Source: Planctomycetota bacterium
Lineage (GTDB): Bacteria > Planctomycetota > UBA1135 > GCA-002686595
NCBI GenBank assembly: GCA_012959785.1
Contig: DUCM01000010.1
Span: 248,386-312,385 of the forward strand
Direction of reading: 5' to 3'
DNA: 64,000 bases
Position numbers and translations under genes: made by a program
Shown here: piece by piece, positions 43,401 through 51,422 of the stretch
Layout of the letters: every line of letters starts with the position of its first letter
Numbering within the stretch: position 1 is the stretch's first letter
Notes under the pieces: model-generated
The model's database searches: none
What the model was told of the DNA's origin: nothing
The model's input: only the letters and a program-made list of their open reading frames with translations

Positions 43401-44192
43401 ATGGCCGAGCCCATCCAACGCCCCGACCTCCAGGGTCCTTTCCCCGAGCACATCGCTGTCATCATGGATGGCAATGGGCGTTGGGCCGAGGGTCACGGGA
43501 TGCGGCGCGTGTTCGGCCACCGCGAGGGTGTCAACTCCGTGCGCGAGACCGTGACCGAGTGTGCACGCATGGGAGTCAAGAGCCTGACCCTGTACGCCTT
43601 TTCCGTGGAGAACTGGCAGCGGCCGCGGGTCGAGGTGCGTTACCTCATGCGGCTCCTGCGGAGTTTCTTGATCGCCGAGCGCGGCATCCTGATGGAGAAC
43701 GGCGTGCGCCTGATCGGCATCGGCCGAATCGACGACCTGCCCGACGGTGCGCGGCGCACCTTGCGAGAGACCGAGGAGCTCACCTTGAACAACAAGGGCA
43801 TGCTCCTGCGCCTGGCCCTTTCCTATGGCGGGCGCACCGAACTTGCCGACGCGACCCGGGCCCTGGCGTGCGATGTCCAGGTGGGCAAACTCGACCCCAA
43901 AGATATTTGCGAGGAGAGCCTGCGCGCCTATCTCTACGACCCCGAAACCCCCGACCCCGACCTGTTGATCCGCACCGCAGGCGAGATGCGGCTCTCCAAC
44001 TTTCTCTTGTGGCAGATCTCCTATTCCGAGCTGTATGTCACCGATGTGTGTTGGCCGGAGTTCCGCAAGCAGCACCTGCTCGAAGCCATGCGTTCCTTCG
44101 CCACTCGCGAACGGCGCTACGGCGGTCTCTTGGCCGAAGCTTCGCCTGCGACAATGGGAGTCACCAAAGCCGGCAAGGATCGCTCGGCTTGA
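43401..44192 (+). CDS. uppS: Undecaprenyl diphosphate synthase (cis-prenyltransferase)
   Basis: UppS condenses isopentenyl diphosphate onto farnesyl diphosphate to make the C55 carrier for peptidoglycan and O-antigen. The 263 residues include the catalytic loop HIAVIMDGNGRWAEG with Asp23, GVKSLTLYAFSVENWQRP, LALSYGGRTEL and IRTAGEMRLSNFLLWQISYS-type product region. The last of these differs slightly from the usual RTGGE, with Ala for Gly, which should be tolerated. It lies between purA and cdsA, where the cdsA product makes the other membrane-lipid precursor. The adjacency uppS-cdsA is the conserved bacterial arrangement. Confidence 0.97.
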   Translation: MAEPIQRPDLQGPFPEHIAVIMDGNGRWAEGHGMRRVFGHREGVNSVRETVTECARMGVKSLTLYAFSVENWQRPRVEVRYLMRLLRSFLIAERGILMENGVRLIGIGRIDDLPDGARRTLRETEELTLNNKGMLLRLALSYGGRTELADATRALACDVQVGKLDPKDICEESLRAYLYDPETPDPDLLIRTAGEMRLSNFLLWQISYSELYVTDVCWPEFRKQHLLEAMRSFATRERRYGGLLAEASPATMGVTKAGKDRSA

Positions 44193-44213
44193 TACACGCA
44201 GCGATCTGAACCA

Positions 44214-45074
44214 ATGGGTTTCAAGGCGGCCAAGATCTGGAAGCGAACCTGGGTGGGGAGCTGTCTCATGGCCTTGATGGTGGGGTTCCTGTCCCTGGCC
44301 TTTGATAGCGAGCGGGGACTCGTGGTGTGGGTTGTCAGCCTGCTCTTCGCCGGCGCTTGCGTCTTTGAGTGGAGCCGCATGCAAGAGCTCGCGGCGCCCG
44401 GCCACGGAGTGATCCTGGCCCTCGCCTTGGTTGCAGCTAGCGCACCCGCCGCGGCCTATTTCGGGGGCTATGAGTTGCCTGGCTGCTGGGCCTTTGACGC
44501 CGACTGGGCACCCCTCTTGAGTCTGTTCCTGGCCTTGGCGGTGACCCTCGTGCTGGGCCTTGCTTCAAGGCGGGCGAGGCTCTCGCTGCTCGTCTTTGCC
44601 GCCCTCTGGATCTGTGTTCCCCTGCCGGCTGTCTGGAGCATCTGGGATGGCTTCGGCCCCAAAGGGCTCAGCGCCCTGCTGATCCTCTCGAAGATCGGCG
44701 ACATTCTGGGCTATTACTTTGGCAGTGCCATGGGCAAGAGTCATCCCTTCCCCAACATCAGTCCCAACAAGACGACGGCAGGTTGCGTGGCTTCCCTCGT
44801 GGGCGGCACCCTCGCCGGCGGTGCCTGCGTGGCTGGCGGTCTCTTGCCCGGAGGTACCTCGGTCCTGGGAATTTTGCTGGGCTTCTTGGCGGGAGCCCTG
44901 GTCAACATCGCGGCCCAGGCTGGCGACTTGCTCGAGAGCCGCGTCAAGCGTGCCGCAAAGATCAAGGACTCGGGCTCCTGGTTCGGCCCCTCGGGGGGCG
45001 CCCTGGATCTCGTGGACAGTCTGCTCTTCTCGGTGCCCGCTGCCCTGTGCACCTGGCCCTGGATCTTCGCCTGA
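44214..45074 (+). CDS. cdsA: Phosphatidate cytidylyltransferase (CDP-diacylglycerol synthase)
   Basis: CdsA makes CDP-diacylglycerol from phosphatidic acid and CTP at the membrane. The 286 residues contain seven to eight hydrophobic segments and the signature ESRVKRAAKIKDSGSWFGPS with GGALDLVDSLLFSVP (the CDP-alcohol synthesis family pattern). Another conserved stretch is SKIGDILGYYFGSAMGK and FPNISPNKTTAG. The start is an ATG 21 nt after uppS. A GC-rich stem (GAGGCCC/GGGCCTC, 45126-45154) follows the gene in the gap before phoH. Confidence 0.95.
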   Translation: MGFKAAKIWKRTWVGSCLMALMVGFLSLAFDSERGLVVWVVSLLFAGACVFEWSRMQELAAPGHGVILALALVAASAPAAAYFGGYELPGCWAFDADWAPLLSLFLALAVTLVLGLASRRARLSLLVFAALWICVPLPAVWSIWDGFGPKGLSALLILSKIGDILGYYFGSAMGKSHPFPNISPNKTTAGCVASLVGGTLAGGACVAGGLLPGGTSVLGILLGFLAGALVNIAAQAGDLLESRVKRAAKIKDSGSWFGPSGGALDLVDSLLFSVPAALCTWPWIFA

Positions 45075-45298
45075 GACTTGGTGCCGGACCCGGCAGATTC
45101 CCGCGGGAGAGGTTCAGGCAGGAAAGAGGCCCGCTGGGGCCCCTCGGGGGCCTCGCGAGCAGCAAGATGGCCCTCCGCGTTGACAGGGACCGCCAACCTT
45201 GGCGATGCTCTAGAGGTCTGCCTCACAAACCGCTCGTCTTCGGCCAGACCAATCAGTCATGGAAGTACAAACCTTGCACCTATGCGGACCTACATAGT

Positions 45299-46321
45299 TT
45301 GATCGAAATCACTATTCCCTTGCAGTCTCGGGACGAAGCCGTCCTGGTCCTCGGTCCCTACGATCGCTTCGCCAAGCTGATCCGCCAGGCCCTCAACATC
45401 GAGCTCTTCACTCGCAATGGCAACTTGCGCATCAAGGGTGAAGAAGCAGATGTGGAGGAGTCCAAGCGGCGCGTGGACCATCTGCTGGGCAAAATTCGCA
45501 AGGGCCGCGAACTCAATTTAAAGGCCATCGAGGAAATTCTTCTCGGTCCCCCTTCCGATCCTCTGCGACCTACTGAGGAACGCCGGATTAGCGGCCGTTC
45601 CCAGGGTCACAGCGCTTCACCCGTGCGAACCCACAGCTCCAAGGCCAGCCGCGGCTTGCGCCTGCGCCCGGTCGAACCGCGCAGCGAGTCGCAACGGCGT
45701 TACCTCGAGCTAATCGAGAAGTGCGATCTCTGTTTCGGTTGCGGCGTAGCCGGCACGGGCAAGACCTTCCTGGCCGTGGCTGCCGCGTTGGAGGCTCTGC
45801 GACGCGGGGAAGTGCGGCGCCTCGTCATCACGCGGCCGGTGGTGGAGGCTGGCGAGAACCTGGGCTTCCTGCCCGGCGATTTGCAGCAGAAGCTCAACCC
45901 CTATGTGCGGCCGATCTACGATGCGCTCTCCACGCTACTCGAGTTCGAGGATGTCACGCGCCTTGAGGATGCCGGCGTGATCGAGATGGCGCCCCTGGCG
46001 TACATGCGCGGTCGCACCCTGTCGGAGAGTTTTGTGATCCTCGACGAGGCCCAGAACACCAGCGTCGGACAGATGAAGATGTTTCTGACGCGGCTGGGAG
46101 AGGGTTCGCGCATGGTGGTCACCGGCGACCCCACACAGAACGACCTCGCCCCACGAGTCAAGAGCGGCTTGAACGACGCCGTCGCGCGCCTGCGCAGCTA
46201 CGAGGAGGTTGGTATCGTGGAATTCGGCGTCAAGGATGTGGTGCGCCACGATCTCGTGGCCAAGGTCATTCGCGCCTACGAAACGACTCCGCCCAATGCG
46301 CCCCGGGAGGACCAGGGCTAG
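45299..46321 (+). CDS. PhoH-like ATPase
   Basis: I place the start at TTG 45299, giving 340 residues; the first residues (IEITIPLQSRDEAVLVLGPY) match the PhoH-family N-terminus. An ATG at 45167 in the same frame is the alternative, but its 44 extra residues look unlike the family. Features are an N-terminal KH-like region, Walker A GVAGTGKTFLAVAAALEA, VITRPVVEAGENLGFLPGDL, Walker B SFVILDEAQNTS and VTGDPTQNDL. The family binds RNA and often sits before ybeY, as it nearly does here. The stop overlaps the next GTG (TAGTG). A role in ribosome or RNA quality control is inferred from this neighbourhood. Confidence 0.88.
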   Translation: MIEITIPLQSRDEAVLVLGPYDRFAKLIRQALNIELFTRNGNLRIKGEEADVEESKRRVDHLLGKIRKGRELNLKAIEEILLGPPSDPLRPTEERRISGRSQGHSASPVRTHSSKASRGLRLRPVEPRSESQRRYLELIEKCDLCFGCGVAGTGKTFLAVAAALEALRRGEVRRLVITRPVVEAGENLGFLPGDLQQKLNPYVRPIYDALSTLLEFEDVTRLEDAGVIEMAPLAYMRGRTLSESFVILDEAQNTSVGQMKMFLTRLGEGSRMVVTGDPTQNDLAPRVKSGLNDAVARLRSYEEVGIVEFGVKDVVRHDLVAKVIRAYETTPPNAPREDQG

Positions 46322-47922
46322 TGACCTTCTGGAAGCGTCTCTTGCGCGTTGGAGGACGCGCGCCACTCAAGCGCGTTTCGATCGCCAAGGCGCGAGCGAT
46401 CTCGTCCCGGCCGCGCAGCGCGCCCCTGCCTCAAGCCGCGGAGAAGGTCACCCTGGCCGTGGTCACCGTGTGCCTCTCGGCCATTCTGATCGGCAGCGGC
46501 GCGGGACTTGCGTTGCGCGGCTGGTTGGGCCTCGTGATGCTGATCTCGGTGGGCCTGATCCTGTTCCTGCGCTACCTCTACGACTTTCGCCGCGAGGTTC
46601 TGTTTTCCCTGGCGCGCGTGGCGACCCTGGCCGTGTGCGTCCTGCTCAGCCTGGCTGCCCTGCGCGCCTTCGATGCTTTTGTGGGGCTCGAGCACGCCGC
46701 CTTCCTGCCGCTTTCCTTCGTGAGTTTGGTGATGGTCCTGGTTTGGAGCCGTTCGGTGGCCATCGAGGGCACGATCTTCGCCTCGGGGCTGCTGGCCCTC
46801 TACACATTCCTGCACGGCACCGGGAGTGTTGCCGCCGTGGAGGGGCTCGCTGTTTCCGTCCTGGGGGCTCTCGTGGCTGCCTTGACGGCATCTCATGTGC
46901 GCCGGCGCTCGACCTTGGTACGCGTGGGGCTTGTGACCGGGCTTTCCCAGGCCATCGCTGCCGGGACCTTCCTGCTCCTGCGCGAGGGCTCTGCTGGGGG
47001 CACGACCGAACTCTGGACCCTGCTCCTCTTGGGTTTGCAGGGGCTCACCGTGGGGCTGCTCGTGACCGGGCTGCTGCCCACCATCGAGAGCGTCTTCTCG
47101 GTCACCACCGACATCAGCTTGCTCGAGTTGGGCAACACCCATGAGCAACCTCTGTTGCGCAAGCTCTTGCTTGAAGCACCGGGCACCTTCCACCACTCCT
47201 ACATCGTCGGCCTCTTGTCCGAGGCCGCCGCCGAAGCGGTCGGGGGCAACGCGCTCCTCGCTCGTGTGGGGGCGCTGTACCACGACATCGGCAAACTGAA
47301 CAAGCCCGGCTACTTCGCCGAAAACGAACCCGACGCCCGCGAACGGCACAAAACGCTGACGCCTGAGATGAGCATGTTGATCATCTCCGCTCACCCGCGC
47401 GACGGGGTGGAGCTCGGGCGCTATTACAAGTTGCCCCAGGCCATTCTCAATTTCATGCCCGAGCACCACGGCACGGCGTTGATCGAGTACTTCTATCGCT
47501 CGGCGCAGAAAATGCGCGGGCAGGAGAATGTGCGCGAGGAGAGTTTCCGCTACGGCGGCCCCCGGCCGCGGCGCATCGAGACAGCCATCGTCATGATCGC
47601 CGACGCAGCCGAGGCCATCAGTCGCCAGATGCCCGAACCGAATCAAGCGCGCTTGCGCGAGATGGTGCACGAGGTCGCGCACCAACGCTTGCTGGATCGC
47701 CAGTTCGACGAGTGCCCGATCACCCTGGCGGATCTGGCTTTGATTGAAGAAGCCTTCCTGCGGGTGCTGCAAGCGATCTATCACCAGCGGCCGACCTATC
47801 CCAAGGGCAAGCCCAATCCCCTGGACTTGTCCCAGCCCAGCGAGGAGCGCAGAGCGGTGCAGGCCGAAGAGGAGAGCCGGGCCGCCGACGGGCGCCGCGA
47901 GGCGCTCGGAGGGCGCCGATGA
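46321..47922 (+). CDS. PgpH-like membrane HD-domain hydrolase without extracellular domain
   Basis: The 533 residues start at GTG 46321, in a TAGTG overlap with phoH. The N-terminal 270 residues contain about seven hydrophobic segments. The C-terminal HD domain shows HHSYIVGLLSEAAAEA, ALYHDIGKLNKPGYFAEN, ISAHPRDGVELG, FMPEHHGTALIEYFY and AIVMIADAAEAISRQM. PgpH (YqfF) proteins hydrolyse cyclic di-AMP. Here the large extracellular 7TMR-HDED region that normally precedes the membrane part is missing, so the protein is about 200 residues shorter than typical. The order phoH, PgpH, ybeY is conserved. Substrate (c-di-AMP) is inferred from the family. Confidence 0.88.
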   Translation: MTFWKRLLRVGGRAPLKRVSIAKARAISSRPRSAPLPQAAEKVTLAVVTVCLSAILIGSGAGLALRGWLGLVMLISVGLILFLRYLYDFRREVLFSLARVATLAVCVLLSLAALRAFDAFVGLEHAAFLPLSFVSLVMVLVWSRSVAIEGTIFASGLLALYTFLHGTGSVAAVEGLAVSVLGALVAALTASHVRRRSTLVRVGLVTGLSQAIAAGTFLLLREGSAGGTTELWTLLLLGLQGLTVGLLVTGLLPTIESVFSVTTDISLLELGNTHEQPLLRKLLLEAPGTFHHSYIVGLLSEAAAEAVGGNALLARVGALYHDIGKLNKPGYFAENEPDARERHKTLTPEMSMLIISAHPRDGVELGRYYKLPQAILNFMPEHHGTALIEYFYRSAQKMRGQENVREESFRYGGPRPRRIETAIVMIADAAEAISRQMPEPNQARLREMVHEVAHQRLLDRQFDECPITLADLALIEEAFLRVLQAIYHQRPTYPKGKPNPLDLSQPSEERRAVQAEEESRAADGRREALGGRR

Positions 47923-48368
47923 GAATCGAGGTGAGTTTCGATGTCCCTGCGGACCTCAACGCAGAAGAGGCCAGGCGGGCCGCGGAAGCCGCCTTGGCCC
48001 ACGGTGGCCGCTCCGACGGCCAGCTCGCCATCATCTTCGTCTCCGACGAGACCCTGGCCGGTCTGCACGGACGCTTCCTGGGCGACCCGTCGCGGACCGA
48101 TGTCATGGCCTTCGACCTCTCCGACGAGGAAGGGGCTGAGTTTGAGGTCTACATCAGCGTGGACCGAGCCCGCGAGGTGTCCGCCAGCCGCTCTGTCAGC
48201 TTGCAGCGCGAGTTGGCCCTGTATCTGGTCCATGGCACCCTGCATTTGTGCGGTCACGATGACCACGACGAGGATGCCCGCGCCTCCATGCGTCGCGCGG
48301 AAACGACCATAATGGACTCTCTCGGCTACCCCCGGGACGACGCGCCCCACGAGTACGCCAGCGAGTGA
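47919..48368 (+). CDS. ybeY: Endoribonuclease / rRNA maturation factor YbeY
   Basis: YbeY is a zinc-dependent protein of 16S rRNA maturation and ribosome quality control. The 149 residues contain the metal motif HGTLHLCGHDDH with H105, H109 and H116, and the upstream conserved DPSRTDVMAFDLSDE. The ATGA overlap with the HD hydrolase at 47919-47922 fixes the start. It closes the phoH, HD hydrolase, ybeY chain. After it lie 269 nt without a gene before the sigma factor. Confidence 0.95.
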   Translation: MRIEVSFDVPADLNAEEARRAAEAALAHGGRSDGQLAIIFVSDETLAGLHGRFLGDPSRTDVMAFDLSDEEGAEFEVYISVDRAREVSASRSVSLQRELALYLVHGTLHLCGHDDHDEDARASMRRAETTIMDSLGYPRDDAPHEYASE

Positions 48369-48637
48369 GGCGCTGTATTTCGGTGTGCGCAGGGACGCGA
48401 GACCGTTTTCTGTCATACAAACAGGAAAAAACTTTGACCCTTTCCTCTTGGTGCGACGGCAAACACGCGAGGGAAATAACACCACGCAACGCGAGGCATC
48501 CGCCGAATACCCCGCACTGCGTGATGTTGGCCACGCCGCAGTCGGCAGGAGTTTTTTTCGCCCGAGATGGCGCGTGCTTGATTGGTTGCCCCGTTTTCGT
48601 ATCCACGACACTCACGACGAAGCAAAAAGAGCTGTGC

Positions 48638-49537
48638 ATGCCGGCAGTTGCAGCGGTTTCGACGTCGATCAAAGTGAAGTCCAGCGAAACGCAGTCCACC
48701 AGGACCAATCCAAAGGCCAGCAAGCCAAAAGGCGCCGACAAGCGCCAGGCTTCTGCCGCGAAGGCCCCGCCTTCCGCTGCCCTGAAAGAACGCCAGGCTC
48801 TCCTGGATGTCCTTTGGGCTGCCTATCGCGCCGAGCGCTGCGATGAGACACGCAACGGCCTGGTGGAAGCCTACCAGGGCCTGGTGAATGACGTGGCGCG
48901 GCGTTTCGGTGTGCGTCTGCCGCGCAGTGTCGACCGCGGAGACCTGATCACGGCGGCCAACTTCGGCTTGATGTCCGCCATCAGCGGCTTTGACCTGGAT
49001 CGCGGTGTGCGTTTCGAGACCTACTGCGAGTTGCGCATGCGCGGCGCATTGCTGGACGAGCTGCGCACCCAGGATTACCTACCGCGGCCCTGGCGGCACC
49101 GTATCGAGCGCCAGAAACGCACCCTCGAGCGCCTGCGAGGAGAGTTGGGTGGAGAGCCCAACGACCAGGAAATGGCTGAGGCCATGGGCATGACCCTCGA
49201 CGAGTACAGCAAGTTTTTCGGCATTGGCCTGCCCGGCGTACCCACCGGTTCGATGCCCGTGGACGACGACGATGGCCCGCCGATTCTAGAGGTCGTACCC
49301 GACAAGTCTTGCGAGGCCATCGGCGACAATCTGACCAGGCAGGAACTCATGACCTTGGTCACCCAGAAGCACACCGAGCAGGAGATTCGCATTCTCTACC
49401 TGCGCTACTGGGAAGCCTTACCCATGCGCGAGATCGGACAGCTGACCGGGCTCTCGGAATCCCGCGTGTGCAAAATTCACGCACACCTGATCGAGCGCAT
49501 GCAGGAACGCCTTGGCGTGCACCTCGCCGACGACTGA
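48638..49537 (+). CDS. RNA polymerase sigma factor of the FliA/WhiG type (sigma-28 family)
   Basis: From ATG 48638, with AAAAGAG nearby, the protein has 299 residues. The first 55 are Lys/Ser/Ala/Thr-rich and look disordered. Sigma region 2 is clear: LVEAYQGLVNDVARRFG, DRGDLITAANFGLMSAISGF and RFETYCELRMRGALLDELRT. Region 3 (EPNDQEMAEAMGMTLDEYSK) and region 4 (IRILYLRYWEALPMREIGQL, SESRVCKIHAHLIERMQERL) follow. The frame is open far upstream, but that part is not protein-like. FliA-type factors usually run flagellar or developmental genes. No flagellar gene is in this window and no anti-sigma factor is adjacent. Confidence 0.93.
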   Translation: MPAVAAVSTSIKVKSSETQSTRTNPKASKPKGADKRQASAAKAPPSAALKERQALLDVLWAAYRAERCDETRNGLVEAYQGLVNDVARRFGVRLPRSVDRGDLITAANFGLMSAISGFDLDRGVRFETYCELRMRGALLDELRTQDYLPRPWRHRIERQKRTLERLRGELGGEPNDQEMAEAMGMTLDEYSKFFGIGLPGVPTGSMPVDDDDGPPILEVVPDKSCEAIGDNLTRQELMTLVTQKHTEQEIRILYLRYWEALPMREIGQLTGLSESRVCKIHAHLIERMQERLGVHLADD

Positions 49538-49580
49538 ACTCTTGTTCCCTCGCGAGGGGTCACAACCAGACTCTCGGCAT

Positions 49581-49622
49581 AAAAACAGGTGAGGGCACGG
49601 GACGCGGTCCCATGCCCTCACC
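49581..49622 (-). terminator. Terminator acting on the minus strand
   Basis: Arms 49588-49602 and 49608-49622 pair over 15 bp with one mismatch and a 5-nt loop. On the plus strand the stem is preceded by AAAAAC (49581-49586), so on the minus strand it is followed by GTTTTT. It therefore looks like an intrinsic terminator for a transcript coming from higher coordinates. Confidence 0.55.
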
Positions 49623-49677
49623 ATCTCGGTGCTGCTCGGCCTTGGAACCGAGTGGCGCGCAGTTCCCACTCCGGCTG

Positions 49678-50061
49678 TCAGGTGACAACCATCCGCGCGA
49701 CGGCGAGGCCCAAAAGGGCTCGGCCACCAAGAGGCGTTTCTGAAGGATCTGTCCCCACGGATCCATCCGATACGCAACTCCTCCACTCACCGTCTGGGTT
49801 CGTCCCCACAACCCCAGTCGAGTGATTCATGGCTCCTATCTCTCTCTCTGCGTTCTTGAGCAGAGGTCCTAGGAGTCCCCGGCAATCCCTTGCCGAGTTC
49901 CCTTTGAGGATCGAGTTCACCAAGCCGGCGATCTCCTTGGCATCCTCGCAGTGATTGGGGCGAACACCACCCGCCCAGTTCAGCGGCTGCACCAAACGGA
50001 CGCGGACCAAATTGGCGCGCGGCGTCCTGTCGAGTACGAGCATGTCTGTTCTTCGTTGCAT
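49678..50061 (-). CDS. Possible small protein, unknown
   Basis: This is a frame of 127 codons (from ATG 50061; ATG 50043 is an alternative) containing LVRVRLVQPLNWAGGVRPNH and EDAKEIAGLVNSILKGNSAR. Codon third positions in the first two thirds are GC-rich, as in neighbouring genes; the last third is less so. The minus-strand terminator lies 56 nt downstream, which supports a real transcript. No Shine-Dalgarno is visible and no family is recognised. Treat as tentative. Confidence 0.3.
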   Translation of the reverse strand: MQRRTDMLVLDRTPRANLVRVRLVQPLNWAGGVRPNHCEDAKEIAGLVNSILKGNSARDCRGLLGPLLKNAEREIGAMNHSTGVVGTNPDGEWRSCVSDGSVGTDPSETPLGGRALLGLAVARMVVT

Positions 50062-50571
50062 TTGTCGTTTGTGGCGTTCGCTGGAAAGCCCGCCCCTTGC
50101 CGGTTCCCTAGGACAGCGCCTGCCGCCGGGGTCCAAAGACCGCGGCGGGCGCGCTTGAGGGAGCGGGGAAGGGGTCTTCCGGGCTCCAAGCAACCTAGAA
50201 CCATCGTGGGAGGGTTCTCCGATAGGTGCCCCTCGGATGACATCCGTTTCTGGATTCGACAACTTTCGGTAGCTCGGCTGCCCAAGGGGCCCGTGGCTTT
50301 GCGTCCCGGCCAAAACGCCGGTTTGCCCTTGTCGTGTCATCGAGTAGGCGAGGGAGAATACTTCGAAATTGCAAAGAAGCAAATGGGGGCCGCCCTCTTT
50401 GGGGTGGAATCGTTTTCCGGGCGCCGCAAGGCCTTGAAAAGCAACACCTTACGGAGGCTAGTCGAGCCCAGGGCGGCCCCGGATTCGCGGTTTTTTTTGG
50501 ATCGCCGAGCAGTAGCAAGCTGCTTTTTGGACGGGAGCGGGCCTGTGCCCCCGCCCAGGAGGAGCCCCGGG

Positions 50572-51414
50572 TCAGGCCCGCGAGCCCGCCACAGCGGCGC
50601 GTACGGCCAGGAGCTCGTCGAGGAGCTCCCCCAGGGAGTCGAGGTGCAGGATGTTGGGCGCATCCGATGGCGAGCTGTCGGGATCGGGGTGGACTTCGAA
50701 GAAGAGGCCGTCCACCGCTCCGGTGGCCACGGCGGCCCGGGCCAGGGGGGGTACGCTCCTGCGGTCGCCGCCGGTGGTCTTGCCCAGGGCCCCGGGCTGC
50801 TGCACCGCGTGGGTGGCGTCGAAGACCACGGGCGTGGAGTGCCGCGCCATTTCGGCGAAGCCCGTCATGTCCACCACCAGGCGTCCATAGCCAAAGGAAC
50901 TACCTCGCTCGGTGACGAGCACATTGGGATTGCCGCTCTCGATGCACTTCGCCACGGCGTTCTGCATGTCCCAGGGGGCCAGAAACTGCCCTTTCTTGAT
51001 GTTGACCGCCTTGCCACAGCGGGCGGCGGCCACCAACAGGTCCGTCTGGCGCGAGAGGAAGGCCGGGATTTGCAACACATCCACCACCTCGGCCACCGCC
51101 ACGCACTGCTCGGGCAGGTGCACGTCGGTGAGCAGGGGTAGCTCCAATTCCTCGCCCACCCGGGCCAACCAGGTCAAGCCGGTTTGCATCCCTGGCCCGC
51201 GACCGGAATCGAGACTACTGCGATTGGCCTTGTCGAAACTGGCCTTGAAGATAAGCGGGATGTCACGCGCCGCACAAATATCGCGCAGGCTGCCAGCGAT
51301 TTCCAGGGTCAGATCCTCGCGTTCCAGGACGCAGGGGCCAGCGATCAGGAACATCTTGTCGGAGCCGAACTGGCGGTTGCCAATGGTGATGGAGCGCGCA
51401 GTGGGGATGGGCAT
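50572..51414 (-). CDS. kdsA: 3-deoxy-D-manno-octulosonate 8-phosphate synthase (Kdo8P synthase)
   Basis: KdsA condenses arabinose 5-phosphate with phosphoenolpyruvate to give Kdo8P for the LPS inner core. The 280 residues match the family length. Motifs are FLIAGPCVLEREDLTLE, FKASFDKANRSSLDSGRGPG, TDVHLPEQ, LQIPAFLSRQTDLLVAAA, VNIKKGQFLAPWDM, ERGSSFGYGRLVVDM and FDATHAVQQPG. Cys28 stands at the metal-ligand position (AGPC), so this is the metal-dependent class; metal-independent enzymes have Asn there. It marks the organism as an LPS-type Gram-negative. It lies 8 nt downstream of a diacylglycerol-kinase-family gene on the minus strand. Confidence 0.96.
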   Translation of the reverse strand: MPIPTARSITIGNRQFGSDKMFLIAGPCVLEREDLTLEIAGSLRDICAARDIPLIFKASFDKANRSSLDSGRGPGMQTGLTWLARVGEELELPLLTDVHLPEQCVAVAEVVDVLQIPAFLSRQTDLLVAAARCGKAVNIKKGQFLAPWDMQNAVAKCIESGNPNVLVTERGSSFGYGRLVVDMTGFAEMARHSTPVVFDATHAVQQPGALGKTTGGDRRSVPPLARAAVATGAVDGLFFEVHPDPDSSPSDAPNILHLDSLGELLDELLAVRAAVAGSRA

Positions 51415-51422
51415 GGTGCTGA

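Larger units (their letters stand above)
49538..50571. other. 1-kb region between the sigma factor gene and kdsA
   Basis: This is the longest gap in the window. It has a hairpin terminating minus-strand transcription (49581-49622) and one possible minus-strand gene (49678-50061). The remaining 510 nt (50062-50571) have no convincing gene on either strand. A T8 run at 50491-50498 and a small stem AGCAG/CTGCT followed by TTTT (50508-50528) are the only notable features there. Confidence 0.55.

Noticed and set aside
44783..45298. Longer N-terminus for the PhoH-like protein
   Set aside because: The part upstream overlaps cdsA in another frame and is Arg/Gly-rich noise; the family N-terminus begins at TTG 45299.
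50508..50528. Small stem with TTTT as terminator
   Set aside because: Only a 5-bp stem with a 7-nt loop on the plus strand, where no gene ends; kdsA is on the other strand.
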